Shown here in pieces: positions 47,051-57,684 of a DNA stretch of 64,000 nucleotides. Under the pieces are notes generated by a model. The model saw nothing but the letters and a program-made list of their open reading frames with translations, was not told the DNA's origin and searched no databases. Source of the stretch: Isoetes taiwanensis (lineage: Eukaryota; Streptophyta; Lycopodiopsida; Isoetales; Isoetaceae); NCBI GenBank assembly GCA_021234155.1, contig JAJEKV010000030.1, forward strand, positions 15,180,003-15,244,002. Reading direction: 5' to 3'. How positions within the stretch are numbered: position 1 is the first letter of the stretch; every line of letters starts with the position of its first letter. The translations under genes were made by a program, and so were the position numbers.

Positions 47051-48706
47051 TGTGACGTTCCAGCACGGTATACGCCCCGGGGCGTATACCAGATCGCCGC
47101 CACCGCACGCGACACGCCACTGGGCGACGGTACGCAGCAAGCGTGTAGCCAGGTGGGTAGCCCTAGGGGGCAACTCGCCAGAAATAGGTGCAACTATTAA
47201 TGTGCACATTTTCCAATGTACACATTAATGTGGGCACACATTCCAAGTGGACACTTCATGCCAAGTGGGCCACACCCATAGGTGCAATTAATGTGCACAT
47301 TTTCCAATGTACACATTAATGTGGGCACACATTTCCATGTGTGCACATTTGGCCACCTAGCCCTTAAAGGCAAGTGGGCCCATTTCCAATTATCCCACAT
47401 GCCAAAAGAGGATAATTGGAAACCCTAACCAACCCCTTGTCTATATAGGGTGGGAAACCCTAACTTGCCCAATTTTCGATTTTAGGGCTTTAGAACTCTG
47501 TTTTGGCTGCCTCAACAGCCAAAACCGCCTCCCAGACTCTGCTTGGGAGAATTGCATCCTTAGTTTTCCTTGATTCGGCGTGCCTCGCCAGGATGGTCGA
47601 GCTCAGTCGAGGAGCCACCCAAGGATCGGTATTTGGCTAGTTAGATAGTCTAAACCCTATTTCAGTCATAGAATCAAGAGGGTTTAGCCTATTAAATTGC
47701 CCATAACAGCCTTCTAGATCCCTAGATACCGACCTCTCGACTAAAGAACCTAACTCTATGATATAGATTAGATCTTGTTCTTTAGTCTCTTATGATGTAT
47801 GTGGATGATGTATCTCTATGAACTCCTTGTATTGGGAAGGGGGGTAGAGACCTAAAGCTTGGTAGTAGATGCTCCTAGATTAGCCTCTCTAGCACACAAT
47901 AGATTCGGCCTGTGTACAAGAGCCACACCGGGTTGTGGGTGAAGGGGCCAGACTGGCTGAGAAGGAGGTTCCTGTCCTGACTCTTGAACGATCCCTCTGG
48001 TGTGTAAAGCCTACCAGGGATTATTGTGACTAGGTCTGATGGCTTGCCACTGCGTGTGGGCAAGGCATGGGCTCGACACCCGTGAAGTGGTGTTCACTTT
48101 CCAGTGGGTTCAGTCGAATAAGGGCAGTGGCCCTCTAGTCACCTTGAGTCAGCAGGTAGATCTCTGGAGGGAGTGATCCCTACCTGCCCCATCGGAACTG
48201 GGAGGATGAACCCAGGAATAGCCCTTTCGGCTATGCATCCGGTGGGCTACAGTCGGGTCCCAACACTTTTCAACCTACTCTGCAAAGTGTGCACGGGAGG
48301 GCGGATGGAGTGGACAATCCACGCCATGTTCTTATGCCGCCCAAATCCATTGCCATGAATTCTGTCTGCAATGATCTCTGGAGACCCAAGCCGTCAGTCA
48401 TTCCCTTGAGTCTGAGCCTTGGGTAGAACTCCCCATATGTATTGTGCTCACCTTGTTTATGCAGATGTGATGGACCACCCTTCGAGGTGGCTATGTGCTT
48501 ATGTTATATACTGACATGTATGTCTACGCTTCCGCAGCTAGGTAGACCCTGAGGGAGACGGGGCAAATGACCCTTCACTTTTCCCCCGGCACTGCCGCCA
48601 CGGTTGCGTTGATATGTGGAGGGCCCCCCAGACGGCATGGAGCTGGTATGGGGATGAACTCGCTTGTATACGGTGAGTGCACCATATATGAGTAGGGGAC
48701 GTCACA
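47051..48706 (+). repeat. 5' LTR, 1656 bp
   Basis: Near-identical to 58690-60349 over long stretches. Differences cluster in a few CG-rich spots: the first ~100 bases, around 47500-47630 and around 48210-48330. A TATATAGG at 47443 could be the LTR promoter. Upstream of it a ~94-bp unit (AGGTGCAA...ATTAATGTGCACATTTTCC) is duplicated at 47186 and 47280. Confidence 0.95.
47186..47340 (+). repeat. Duplicated U3 segment in the 5' LTR
   Basis: Two direct copies start at 47186 and 47280 and share TGTGCACATTTTCCAATGTA and GTGGGCACACATT. The same pair is present in the 3' LTR at about 58825-58980. The position upstream of the TATA-like box is where LTR enhancers usually lie; an enhancer role is inference. 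Confidence 0.8.
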
Positions 48707-48707
48707 G

Positions 48708-48719
48708 TGGTATCAGAGC
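48708..48719 (+). promoter_or_regulatory. Primer binding site, initiator tRNA-Met
   Basis: TGGTATCAGAGC one base after the 5' LTR end. Confidence 0.92.
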
Positions 48720-48912
48720 TATGTTCTTGGAGACCAAGCGCAAAGCACTGGTCATGTTCCCAGTAGCACTAACTTGATAGGATCCTCAAACCTCGAAAAA
48801 ATGAGAAATTTTTTTTCTCATTTTTGTAGTATGCTAAGTTAGTAACAGTTAAAATGAATAAAAATGTAAAAAGATTAAAAATTGATGAGCCAACATCCAA
48901 AAGTAGGAATTG

Positions 48913-48974
48913 GTCTCGTCGCGGCGGACGATGATTTCTAGAATCTCAAATCGGGCCGGGCGAAACGGTGAGAC
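48913..48974. promoter_or_regulatory. Inverted-repeat element H1 (type 1), cassette A
   Basis: The ends are GTCTCGTCGCGG and CGAAACGGTGAGAC, imperfectly inverted. The core TTTCTAGAATCTCAAATCGG is shared with H3 at 50720. Four such elements occur in the window, all upstream of the two accessory frames. Confidence 0.65.
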
Positions 48975-49096
48975 ATTCAAATTTTGACACCAAAAAGTTG
49001 TAAAATACTGAAGAAAATAACTTGATAATTCTAATTTTAAGCTAAGAATCAGTAGATTTAGCATGTTACATGTTAATTTAATAGTGGACCCACCAT

Positions 49097-49159
49097 GTCT
49101 CACACGTCGCGCCGTGACGATTTCGACATTTTTAATCGGGCCGGGCTTAACGGTGAGAC
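49097..49159. promoter_or_regulatory. Inverted-repeat element H2 (type 2), cassette A
   Basis: It starts GTCTCACACGTCGCGCC, ends AACGGTGAGAC, and shares GATTTCGACATT with H4 at 50921. It is 76 bases upstream of the TATA-like box at 49235. Confidence 0.65.
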
Positions 49160-49234
49160 CTTGCTTAATTAGGTGTTTTAGGTGCTTTAGACAACCCAAA
49201 AGGTAGTTTAACAGTTGACCTAAAACTTGACCCC

Positions 49235-49242
49235 TATAAATA
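49235..49242 (+). promoter_or_regulatory. TATA-like box of accessory cassette A
   Basis: TATAAATA in the context CCCCTATAAATAGACC, 107 bases before the ATG at 49342. Cassette B has the same box in the same relative position, followed in both by CCCCCATTT and later GGCGATCTTTC. Confidence 0.6.
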
Positions 49243-49341
49243 GACCTAGACCCCCATTTTTCCCCGTTCTTCCCTAGAACTTCGCCAGGATTTGTCAAGG
49301 CGATCTTTCGGGCGCTTTAGCTCCGTCGACGAAGCAAGCAA

Positions 49342-50337
49342 ATGATGGCCCGCGACAAAACAGATCGCAAAGGAAGCCTCACCGGGTTAAATCATCCGGC
49401 GCACGTTCTCGCCCTTTCAGAGGGTCCTACAAGAACGCTTTTAGGAAGGCGATTCCTCTTCGAGCTTAAGATGCAGGATCGGATCGATTACCACACCGAG
49501 ATCATAGACGGCGGCCGCCGCACATCATGCATCAAATCCTAGAGGACATCGCAAAATGAGGAGGAGAGGACCGTGGAGCCTAAGGGAGCGATGTGGCAGC
49601 CAATAGCCGAGGAGCAACACTGCACGAGACCCACACTCGGGGAGGAGCAAGGGAGAGAAGAGCAAAGAATACCGGCTCACCCCGGATGAAGAAGCCGATC
49701 TTGCACGCCTTATAAGCAAGTATGAAGCTAAAGAACGCCGCCGAGCAGAGGACTAAGAGTCGGAAGACGACCACCACGCCAAGCCAGGTCGAAGAAGAGA
49801 AAGGCCAAAGCCATCAAGGCAGCCGGGCAGAAAGTTGTGAAGGTCGGCAGTTTGTTTACGGGTCCCGTAATCAACGAACCATCAGGCGAAGAGACCCCGC
49901 CTTCCACCGACGACTCGGACCAAGACTACGTGCCGGGCGCAGACGGGGCAAGCTCTTCAAAGCCCCCGGTCGTAGAGGAAGAGGTCCCGAGCGCATACCC
50001 CAAGAGCAGAGGAGGTCGGGCAGTGGCGGCCCCACCATTCCCGACGTGGGATAGGGTCAAGGCCCCACGGCCACAACGGGAGGCATATGTGATAGACCCT
50101 GTCAAGGTCTATCAGAAGAGGATCAAGGAGCACAACGCTTACATGGCGAAGTGGGAGGCCTACAATGCCTATTACCAGGAGCACAGGGTGAGAACGATTG
50201 AAGGCGGACACCATTTAAGAGTCGCATTAATCGAAGCCCCTCCACCAAAGCCCAAGCCTCCCGTGAGCACCGGAAAGAAGCGGGCCGGCAAGAAGAAGTT
50301 GGAGAACGAGCCCTCAAGGAAACCGGCACTTCCGTGA
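49342..50337 (+). pseudogene. Accessory reading frame A upstream of gag, unrecognised charged protein, frame-broken
   Basis: The coding signal starts at ATG 49342 (MMARDKTDRKGSLTGLNHPA) and is interrupted by shifts around 49540-49720. It then runs open from 49837 to the stop at 50337. The intact part is rich in Pro, Glu, Asp, Lys and Arg: an acidic stretch (EETPPSTDDSDQDYVPGADG), then a Tyr/Ala-rich helix-like segment (VYQKRIKEHNAYMAKWEAYN) and a basic C terminus (GKKRAGKKKLENE). No known domain, zinc finger or membrane segment is seen. It is not gag, which lies 2.6 kb downstream, nor a duplicated pol part. Position before gag recalls the extra ORF1 of Ogre/Tat elements, but similarity to that family is not established. 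A polyadenylation-like AATAAA lies near 50626. Confidence 0.6.
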
Positions 50338-50719
50338 GGAGCTACGGACTCTTGATCCCCCGCACCGCTTTCAACGCTTGGTCCGCTGGGTTATGCAAGA
50401 ATATAACACGCATTACGCGCGTGACCGAACGAGATGTTTGTTGTGTTTACGTGAGGCCGGGTTTAATATAGTAAAGCATTTTGAAGACTCAACGGCCGCA
50501 CGGTGCACGCCAAGAGGGTTACCCTCATGAGGCAGATATGTATCTTGCCAGGCACATCAAGGGAGAACGCCCTTGAATTTTGTAAATAACTGGAAAATTT
50601 TGTTAATATAAAGAAATTTTTGTGTAAATAAAGTGTCAAACCCTGTTTAAATAGGTTAAGATATCGATCCCTAGCTTTTGTTTTAATTGAATTGGAGCTT
50701 TGAGCAAAATTGAGACGAT
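50338..50719 (+). other. 3' part of cassette A
   Basis: After the stop comes CTACGGACTCTTGATCCC, and cassette B has the related phrase TAGACTCTTGATCCC after its stop. AT-rich sequence with AATAAA near 50626 follows, compatible with a polyadenylation region. No coding sequence is seen. Confidence 0.45.
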
Positions 50720-50788
50720 GTCTCACGCTGCGTCAGCGCCAGGGGCAATTTCTAGAATCTCAAATCGGGTTGGGGCTTAGCGTGAGAC
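50720..50788. promoter_or_regulatory. Inverted-repeat element H3 (type 1), cassette B
   Basis: Perfect 10-base inverted ends GTCTCACGCT / AGCGTGAGAC around the core TTTCTAGAATCTCAAATCGG shared with H1. Confidence 0.75.
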
Positions 50789-50920
50789 CATGCCCAAAAA
50801 TGCCCAAAACAGCTCCAAATCGACTAAGTAAGGGGTCAATTCTGCCTAACTCGATGAGTTTAGTGGAATTACAGCCTTAGATCACTTAAATTGAGTAAGC
50901 CTAGCCCAATTAGGACCCAT

Positions 50921-50988
50921 GTCTCACACGTCGCGCCAGGACAGATTTCGACATTCTCAAAAAATCTGTGCAGGCTAACGTGTGAGAC
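50921..50988. promoter_or_regulatory. Inverted-repeat element H4 (type 2), cassette B
   Basis: Perfect 11-base inverted ends GTCTCACACGT / ACGTGTGAGAC with the GATTTCGACATT core shared with H2. An inner inverted pair CAGATTT / AAATCTG strengthens the hairpin. Confidence 0.78.
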
Positions 50989-51166
50989 CTCGCACCATTT
51001 CTTCACCAAATGATCTCCAAATTGTACAATAGGTTCAGTAGTTGTCCTTAGCATGCTCAAACCCTAGAAATAGTCTTCAAACTTGCAATTGCATCCCTTA
51101 ATAGGTCAGAATTGCCTAATCTCAGTAAATTCTAGGTCATCCAAAAATTAGGGTTTCCCCCTTTTC

Positions 51167-51174
51167 TATAAATA
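51167..51174 (+). promoter_or_regulatory. TATA-like box of accessory cassette B
   Basis: TATAAATA in TTTTCTATAAATAAGTCCCC, 122 bases before the ATG at 51289; paralogous in position and context to the box at 49235. Confidence 0.6.
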
Positions 51175-51288
51175 AGTCCCCCATTTCTCAATTGGCACCC
51201 TGCAAATTTGCTCTCCACTGCTTAGGCGATCTTTCAGCTCCCTGAGGCGCTTCTGCATCCGTTTGATACTCCCTTCTTTGCTAGATCA

Positions 51289-52812
51289 ATGGCCACTGCT
51301 GACTTCGGGCGATGGTACAGCGCCAGTGCCCATGCTGCCGAGGCGGATGTCAACGACATCTTCCAAGTCTTTGGGAAAGAAATCGACATCCAAGCCACGC
51401 TAAATGCAACCCAAGCATATAGGCAGGTGCTAGCAGAATTTCAAGCTAGGGTAGGACCTTCCCTTGTCCAAGTCCCCCCTTGCATAGGATACTTCGTTCC
51501 CCGCCCATCCCTTCAAGCAGCCTTGGGCGATGTCCCCAACATCGCCAAGTATTTGACTAACAAGGCGCAGAGGCTGCCTGACTACATGGTCCTGACAGCC
51601 AATAGGACCAAGTACTTCTCTTACACCGCAGCCCTAGCCATCTTCTTATCCCATCACAGTAGAACCCGATGGGGGCAACCTCTATCCCTCCGATGGAGGT
51701 AGACCCCATAGCAAAGGTAAGGGAAGAGCGATGTCTTTGTTGCGCGGTATCAAGCGAAATGGGAAGCAAGAGAGGATGAAGAGGAATCGGACAACGAAGG
51801 ATACACGGAGCTCGACTCAGACGAAGAACGGCGCCAAGCAGAGCAGGAGCTGATCAATTTCGAGCAGAGCCGGCAGGGCATCAGAGTTGCTCCCCCACTC
51901 GGGCTAGGCATCACAAGCCTAGCCCCTATCATCATCAACGGAGAGGAGTATCTACTCCCTCTGACATCCGAACCTTCCCGAATGCAGGGAGAGGGAGCTC
52001 AGGTTGGACGAACTGCTCCACCAACTGCGGCAGACCGACATGGACGACTTCATCGTCCGGGGAGCCTCAGACTTTCCGCTTCAAGTGAGGGAGGCCGACA
52101 CCTACACAGGGGAGACGACCTCCGATATCCAGGCCTACAGCAGCATCAGGCAAATGATGGACGAGCGGGAGCTGCCAACAGAGGAGGAGTTCCTCGCCCT
52201 CCAAGAACAGATGGGGATCCGTGGGAAGACCACGAGCATCCTAATGCCGAGTCCTTCGACACCACCCCCGCCAAAAGGAGAAGGAATCGACCTCAGGAGG
52301 CTCGACCGCACAATTGAAGACTACAGGGAGCTGACTGAAATTGAGGTCGACGAGTACGCCGGGCGGCACAGAGCTGGAGGCCAAACAAGCGGAGAAGCTT
52401 CGGCGACACACAACGATGTGTCGCCAGTACTACTTGCCGCTGCTGATGGATGGGAGAATAGCGGTAATACACCGCAAGTTCAGTCCCAGAGGTGAAGAAG
52501 GAGTGTTCATGCTGATTGCACTCTCAGGCTTCGGCAGGCATGCTCGAATAGCAACAAACGTCGACTATGCTGTCTTAGTCAAGAGGACAATGGCACTTGA
52601 CCTCTTCGACTTCGCCATACCCCACCGACGTCAGGCGAGATTGGCGATGATCGCGCCCTTACATCCCAACCGCGGTGGTAGAAGACCTGGTGAGAGCCAT
52701 ACAGGGAGGCTCGTCGGCAAGCATCATCAGGAACTTGGGTCACTCGGTAGGGACGGCCCAAGTTAAAAAGTTCCTTGAGGACAACCCGTCTTACCGGCGA
52801 TTTCAAGACTAG
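51289..52812 (+). pseudogene. Accessory reading frame B upstream of gag, unrecognised acidic protein of about 500 aa, frame-broken
   Basis: The frame starts MATADFGRWYSASAHAAEAD at 51289 and is open to 51702. It continues in other frames through an acidic segment (near 51770-51900) and the open stretch 52004-52350, rich in Asp/Glu (MDELLHQLRQTDMDD, ERELPTEEEFLALQEQ). Next comes a more hydrophobic block (about 52380-52620, including GVFMLIALSGFGRHARIATN), and it ends at TAG 52810 after KKFLEDNPSYRRFQD. The breaks look like small indels rather than gradual decay, so the ancestral protein was probably one chain. No known domain is recognised. It shares cassette architecture with frame A, but the proteins themselves are not obviously similar. 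Confidence 0.6.
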
Positions 52813-52994
52813 TTAGACTCTTGATCCCGGAGACTTTTTGTACTAAAATATTATATAATATATGAATATAATCTCTGTTGCACTTTAAATGTTTTGTTGA
52901 TATATTTTACTCCACAATTATGCCAACAAACCATAAACAATGCGAGGGAACAAGTAAAACTAACCATATAGCCATGAATTACTTGTGTATGCAG
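52813..52994 (+). other. Spacer between cassette B and gag with splice-acceptor-like end
   Basis: AT-rich sequence follows TAGACTCTTGATCCC. It ends TTACTTGTGTATGCAG at 52994, a plausible 3' splice site directly before the gag frame. Splicing from a leader donor would let gag be translated despite the upstream frames; this is inference. Confidence 0.4.
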
Positions 52995-54320
52995 TTAGAG
53001 GCCTAGGCTCAGGCGAGCGACAACGCCAAGACCTTAGGGAAGAACAGACCCCGCCCAGACCACCCCCGGCAAGGAACTTATTTGAAGAAATGGAACCCAT
53101 GACCCCAGAGGAGGAGATATCCCAGATGAGGACGGACCTTGAACAGATAAAGGCTCTATTAGCCACACAAGCAGGAGCAGGGTCGGTGGGCAATGCTCAA
53201 TTGCCACAAGCATCAGCTCGGAAAATGGGAAGGGACAAGAAGAGGAGCAAGAGAAGGAGATCCCCCAGCTCGGATTCCTCCGACTCAAGCTCAGACTCAG
53301 ACTCCGACTCCGAGGAAGAGGAAGAGCAGGCCCAGGACCGAACGGATGGAAGGCAAAGGAACACTGAAGAGGGAAGGCAGAGAAACACCCCAGATGGATG
53401 ACAAAGGGACACCAGGGCCTCTGACTACCAGAAGAAGGTAGATTCCGCACTGGGCAATGTATGGAAGGCCCTGAATCGAACAGCTTCGGGGAGAACAGTC
53501 GATTGGAAGCAGAGGCATGGCCGGACGAGATGAGTGAGTACCTGCGGCAATGCTTATGGCATGAAGGATAAAGACAAAGGAAGAGTGGCAACAGCCAACT
53601 TGAAGGGAGCCGCGACGGATTTGGTGGAAGGGTTATGCAAAGGCACATGGCTTAAGCTGGGGATGCTTGTAAGTTCAAGAAGTTTGCAAAAGCCTTCAAA
53701 GCGCCATTATCCCAAGGGAACATAAGTCCAAAGATGATGCGGCAGATTCTATAGGCTCCAACAGGAAACAAATCACCCAGAATATATACGAGGAATTCAT
53801 GAGGCTAAGGCTGTATGTGCCAAGTTGGGAGAGAAGCATGCAAGTGGAAAGCTATATCGAGGGGTGAATGAGGAGATCCCAAGCTTGTGAGAGCAATAAA
53901 CCCTAGGACATGATCGAAGGCGAGTCCAAGGCTATAAGCTTGCGGGGGTCGGGACCTCGTAATAGCGGGCGTAGCGGCAGCAGATTTCCGGGATAAAGGC
54001 AAGGCGACAGGAAGCTATAGCCCTGGGGCAACAAATTCAGCCCCCTAGAGCCCCACATGGTGGAAACCAGGGGAAGCAAAGCAGGAGAAGAAGCGGGTGT
54101 CCTTCAAGGACAAGCGAGGGGTCAAACTACTCCAAAGCAAGACGATCCTTTTGCGAGCGATGCCCAAGGAAAAGAGGCAGGAGTGCATAGAAAAAGCAAA
54201 TGTGCTTCGAGGTGCTTCCAGCCGAACCATAGGACGACAAACCGCCCCTCACGCCATGAGTGCAGCTCTAGCGGAGTTGGGAGATTGGGACGCCTCTGAC
54301 GGCGGCGGCGGGCGAAGAAG
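52995..54320 (+). pseudogene. gag: Gag region of the chromovirus, frame-broken
   Basis: The open stretch to 53401 encodes RGLGSGERQRQDLREEQTPP, a heptad-like EEEISQMRTDLEQIKALLAT coiled segment and a Ser/Asp/Glu-rich tract after KKRSKRRRSPSS. Further pieces continue in shifting frames to ~54320, including a capsid-like part around 53430-53720 and a Lys-rich nucleocapsid-like part around 54060-54270. A Cys/His cluster (RCFQPNHRTTNRPSRHEC) near 54200-54265 may be a degraded CCHC knuckle. Assignment as Gag rests mainly on position between the accessory cassettes and protease. Confidence 0.65.
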
Positions 54321-54332
54321 CCCGCGACTACA

Positions 54333-54911
54333 TTGTGGAGTGTCATATCTTTGCATAATAGATCTGAGCAAGCAGAGAGCCAAGATAAGGTAATTTCCAA
54401 AGTAGGGAAGGCCAAGGCCAAGTCCTTCATAGTCTTGATAGACTCAGGAAGTAGCCATAACTTTGCATCCCCCAGAATGGTTCAAATGTTGAAGTTGAAG
54501 CCGGTAAAGTCAAAGCCAAAACCCGTTGTCTTAGCAAGTGGTGCAGTGAGGCAGACGGCGGGCAAGAGAATTAACTTCGACATCGACTTGCCAGGGATTA
54601 ATATCCAGATGGGGGCGGAAGTAATGGGCATTGGCAAGTATGACTTGATCATAGGAATGGAGTACCTTGGGCCAGCAGGGGCCATTATCGACTGTGGAAA
54701 GCGGAAAGTGACCTTCCCAACGCCCGACGGCAAGATCATCGAAATCACAGGTAAAGAAGTTGTCCCCATCATGCAGTGCATGTCTTCTAAGAGACTGTTC
54801 AAGTGCATCAAGAGCGAGCAGGTGGCATACATCTTCAAGCTTGAGATTAGTGAGCCGGAATCGGAAGGAAGCAAAGAAGACAAGGTGCTCAAAGCAAGTT
54901 CGGGCAAGTAG
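54333..54911 (+). CDS. pol: Retroviral-type aspartic protease domain
   Basis: Cleaves the Gag-Pol polyprotein. The frame holds the catalytic DSGSSHNF motif (D-S/T-G signature) within [18 protein letters not shown]. The flap-side [18 protein letters not shown] and the [17 protein letters not shown] segment are as in plant Ty3/gypsy proteases. The frame ends at 54911, where a stop separates it from RT; in related elements these are one polyprotein. The upstream boundary is uncertain because gag is broken. Confidence 0.88.
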   Translation: MWSVISLHNRSEQAESQDKVISKVGKAKAKSFIVLIDSGSSHNFASPRMVQMLKLKPVKSKPKPVVLASGAVRQTAGKRINFDIDLPGINIQMGAEVMGIGKYDLIIGMEYLGPAGAIIDCGKRKVTFPTPDGKIIEITGKEVVPIMQCMSSKRLFKCIKSEQVAYIFKLEISEPESEGSKEDKVLKASSGK

Positions 54912-55657
54912 CTAAGCCGATCCGCGAGTTCCATGATCTCTTTCCAGATGAGATCAAGCAGCTTCCTCCCTATAGGGGAGTTGAGTGCGAGATTGCACTC
55001 GAACCAGGAACAAAGCCAACGAGCAAGGCTCCATATAGAATGACAACGCAGGAATTGTCGGAGCTAAAGAAGCAGTTGCAGGAGCTGCTTGACCTAGGTT
55101 TTATTAGACCTAGTGTTTCGCCATTTGGAGCGCCCATTCTCTTCGTTAAGAAGAAGGATGGCAGTTTAAGGATGTGCATAGACTATAGGCAGTTGAACAA
55201 GCACACCATTAAGAACAAGTACGCGCTCCCCAGATCAGATGACTTGATGGATCAGCTCCAAGGTGCAAAGATCTTCTCCAAAATCGACTTAAGGTCAGGT
55301 TATCATCAGATCAGGATAAAGGAAGAAGATATCCATAAGACCGCCTTTAGAACGCGGTATGGGCACTATGAGTTCACGGTAATGCCCTTCGGCTTATCGA
55401 ATGCCCCCGCAACGTTCATGAGGCTCATGAACGACATCTTCAGGGAGTTCTTAGACACCTTTGTGATTGTTTTCTTTGATGACATTTTGGTGTATAGCAG
55501 ATCCCTTGAAGAGCATGTACAACACTTGAGAAGAGTGCTGGAGAAGTTGAAGAGGCACCAGTTGTACGCCAAGTTGTCGGTGCCACCGCGAACGAGAGAA
55601 GATAGAGTATCTAGGGCATGTGATCTCGCCAGAAGGCATCTCGACGGATCCCGCTAA
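54912..55657 (+). CDS. pol: Ty3/gypsy reverse transcriptase domain, C-terminally frameshifted
   Basis: The RT signal begins just after the protease stop ([19 protein letters not shown]) and is open from 55040. Visible blocks: [77 protein letters not shown] and the catalytic [16 protein letters not shown]. The true frame is lost near 55580, where small deletions beside CG sites replace the expected KCHF...VEYLGH region. The last ~30 codons of the open frame are out of frame. Confidence 0.93.
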
Positions 55658-55679
55658 GATTGAAGCAGCCATTCAAAGG

Positions 55680-56220
55680 GTCGGCCAAGAATGTGCATGA
55701 AGTTTAAGTTTTCTCGGCCTAGCAGGGTACTACAGGAAGTTCGTGAAGAACTTTGCCAAGATAGCAGCCCCGCTAACAGACTTGACGCGGGCGGAGAAAG
55801 TGAAAGATTGGGCAGAGCATTGGCACAAGAAAGCCCAAGCAGGGTTTGAATTGTTGAAGGAAGCTTTAACAACAGCCCCCAGCTTAACCGCCGACTTGGG
55901 ACCGAGAAAGATAAGCTTGTAGATGACCGACGCCGAAAGTAAGATAGCTACTGTGTGCAAAGGTTTATGAAGAAGAGCCGTGGTAGCGATGATTCCGTGA
56001 AGATGAACGACGCCAAACACGCTACCCCACGCACGCATCAAGAATTGCTTTTGGCGGTTGTCGTGGCATTAAGAATTTGGAGGCACTACCTTTTGGGAAG
56101 GAAGTTCCGGTTGGATCGCACTCACCACGAGCCTCCAATATGTATTCACGCTAACCACACCTCAACCCGAGGCGAGAGAAGGTGGATGGAGTTCCCCAAG
56201 AGTACGACTTCGATATAGTC
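55680..56220 (+). pseudogene. pol: RNase H region, frame-broken
   Basis: Across frames the expected order is visible: FLGLAGYYRKFVKNFAKIAA (55710-55770), then a segment ending DLGPRKISL with a TAG stop near 55921. A degraded catalytic part follows, then QELLLAVVVALRIWRHYLLG (56040-56100) and a final VPQEYDFDIVYKPGKLNVVA (56190-56250). In relatives this part removes RNA from RNA-DNA hybrids. Confidence 0.8.
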
Positions 56221-56342
56221 TACAAGCCAGGGAAGCTCAATGTGGTAGCGGATGTGCTTTCAAGGCATCCCCTGACAACTAGAGTGCATTGCAATGCAAT
56301 TTCGGCGATCTCCGGCGACTTTGGTAAAAGATTGAAGAGTCC

Positions 56343-57684
56343 TTGCCAGCGGACGTGGATTTCAAGGAAGTATGGGCAAGTCTCTCTAGGGAGGCTAGAA
56401 CAGATAAGGAGCGGGAGGCCTTTAAGCATTTTAAGAAGGAAGGCAACCTGTTATACCATAAGAACAAGTTGTGCGTACCCGAATCATCAGGTGTAAGGAA
56501 ATTGATCCTCCACGACACGCACAACAGCCCAATAGCTGGCCATGCGGGATTCATGAAAACATATTTCAAAGTACGCAGCAGCTATTATTGGCCAGGAATG
56601 AAGAAGCAGGTGGCTCGCTACATCAAGGAATGCCAGCTATGTCAGCAGACAAAGGCGGAGCAGCTTCGAATTCCAGGGACATTGGAGCCATTAGCGGTGC
56701 CAAACGCTAAGTGGGAGGTAATCAGCATGGATTTCATCACAGGACTCCCAAGAACAGCAAGAGGGAAGGATGCCTTGATGGTAGTGGTCGACAAGTTGTC
56801 TAAGATGGCACATTTTGTGCCTTGCAGGACCACAGATACAGCTATGGATACAGCAAAGCTCTTCACCAAAGAGATCTTCAGGCTTCATGGCATGCCAAGG
56901 GAGATCATCTCCGACAGGGATCCGAAGTTCATGAGCGCCTTTTGGCAAGACCTCTTTGCGACAATCCAGACGAAGCTATCCATGAGCACGGCATATCATC
57001 CTCAGACGGATGGCCAGACGGAGCGGACCAACAGGATTTTAGAGGACATGCTACAAAACTATGTCTGGAATAAGCAAAGTATGTGGGAAGAATTTATTCA
57101 CTTGGTGGAGTTTGCATACAATAGCACCAAGCAGGAATCATCCCAAATGTCGCCGTTTATGATCAAATTACTATCGATTGCCTAACTCGGATACTTGGCA
57201 CAACCCCGTGTCAAAAGTGGAAGTTTCGCAGCAGATGTTGGCCGATATGCAGCAGCTTGTGGAAGAAGTTCGAGGTTATCTGCTAGCAGCAAGAAGTCGT
57301 CAGAAGAGCATCGCCGACAAGCATCGAACAGTAAGAGAGTTCAAAGTTGGAGATGATGTTTGGCTCAAGATCAAGGTGAAGCAAAGTGGCTTCGGGATCG
57401 GGAATTGCAAGAAGCTTGCTCCAAGGTGGGCTGGACCTTTCAGAATAGTCAAGAGAGTAGGTAATCAATCCTACAAGCTAGACTTGCCAGCACACCTAAA
57501 GATTCATAAGGTCTTCCACGTGAGTTTGTTGAAGAAGCATACTCCAAATCCAGACGAAGTCTTGGATTCTCCAACATTGTTGGAAATGACGGAGGAGCAG
57601 CTGGAAATAGTTCCAGAATTGATTCTTGATAAAGCTTTCAAGAAAACGAGGAGATCAGAATTCCTCCAGTATTTGGTTAAGTAG
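56343..57684 (+). CDS. pol: Integrase, split by one frameshift near 57165
   Basis: The frame 56343-57185 contains the HHCC zinc-binding domain (HDTHNSPIAGH, then CQLCQQTK) and the catalytic core: [38 protein letters not shown] and [17 protein letters not shown] provide the DDE triad. A small disruption after MSPFMI shifts to the frame 57178-57684. That frame carries HNPVSKVEVSQQMLADM, the GPF segment (KKLAPRWAGPFRIVKRV) and LKIHKVFHVSLLKKH. The last codons FLQYLVK stop at TAG 57682, inside the chromodomain. Confidence 0.93.

Noticed and set aside
48708-48719. tRNA-like sequence (TGGTATCAGAGC)
   Set aside because: It is the retrotransposon primer binding site next to an LTR, not a tRNA gene; no cloverleaf surrounds it. 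The same applies at 14745.
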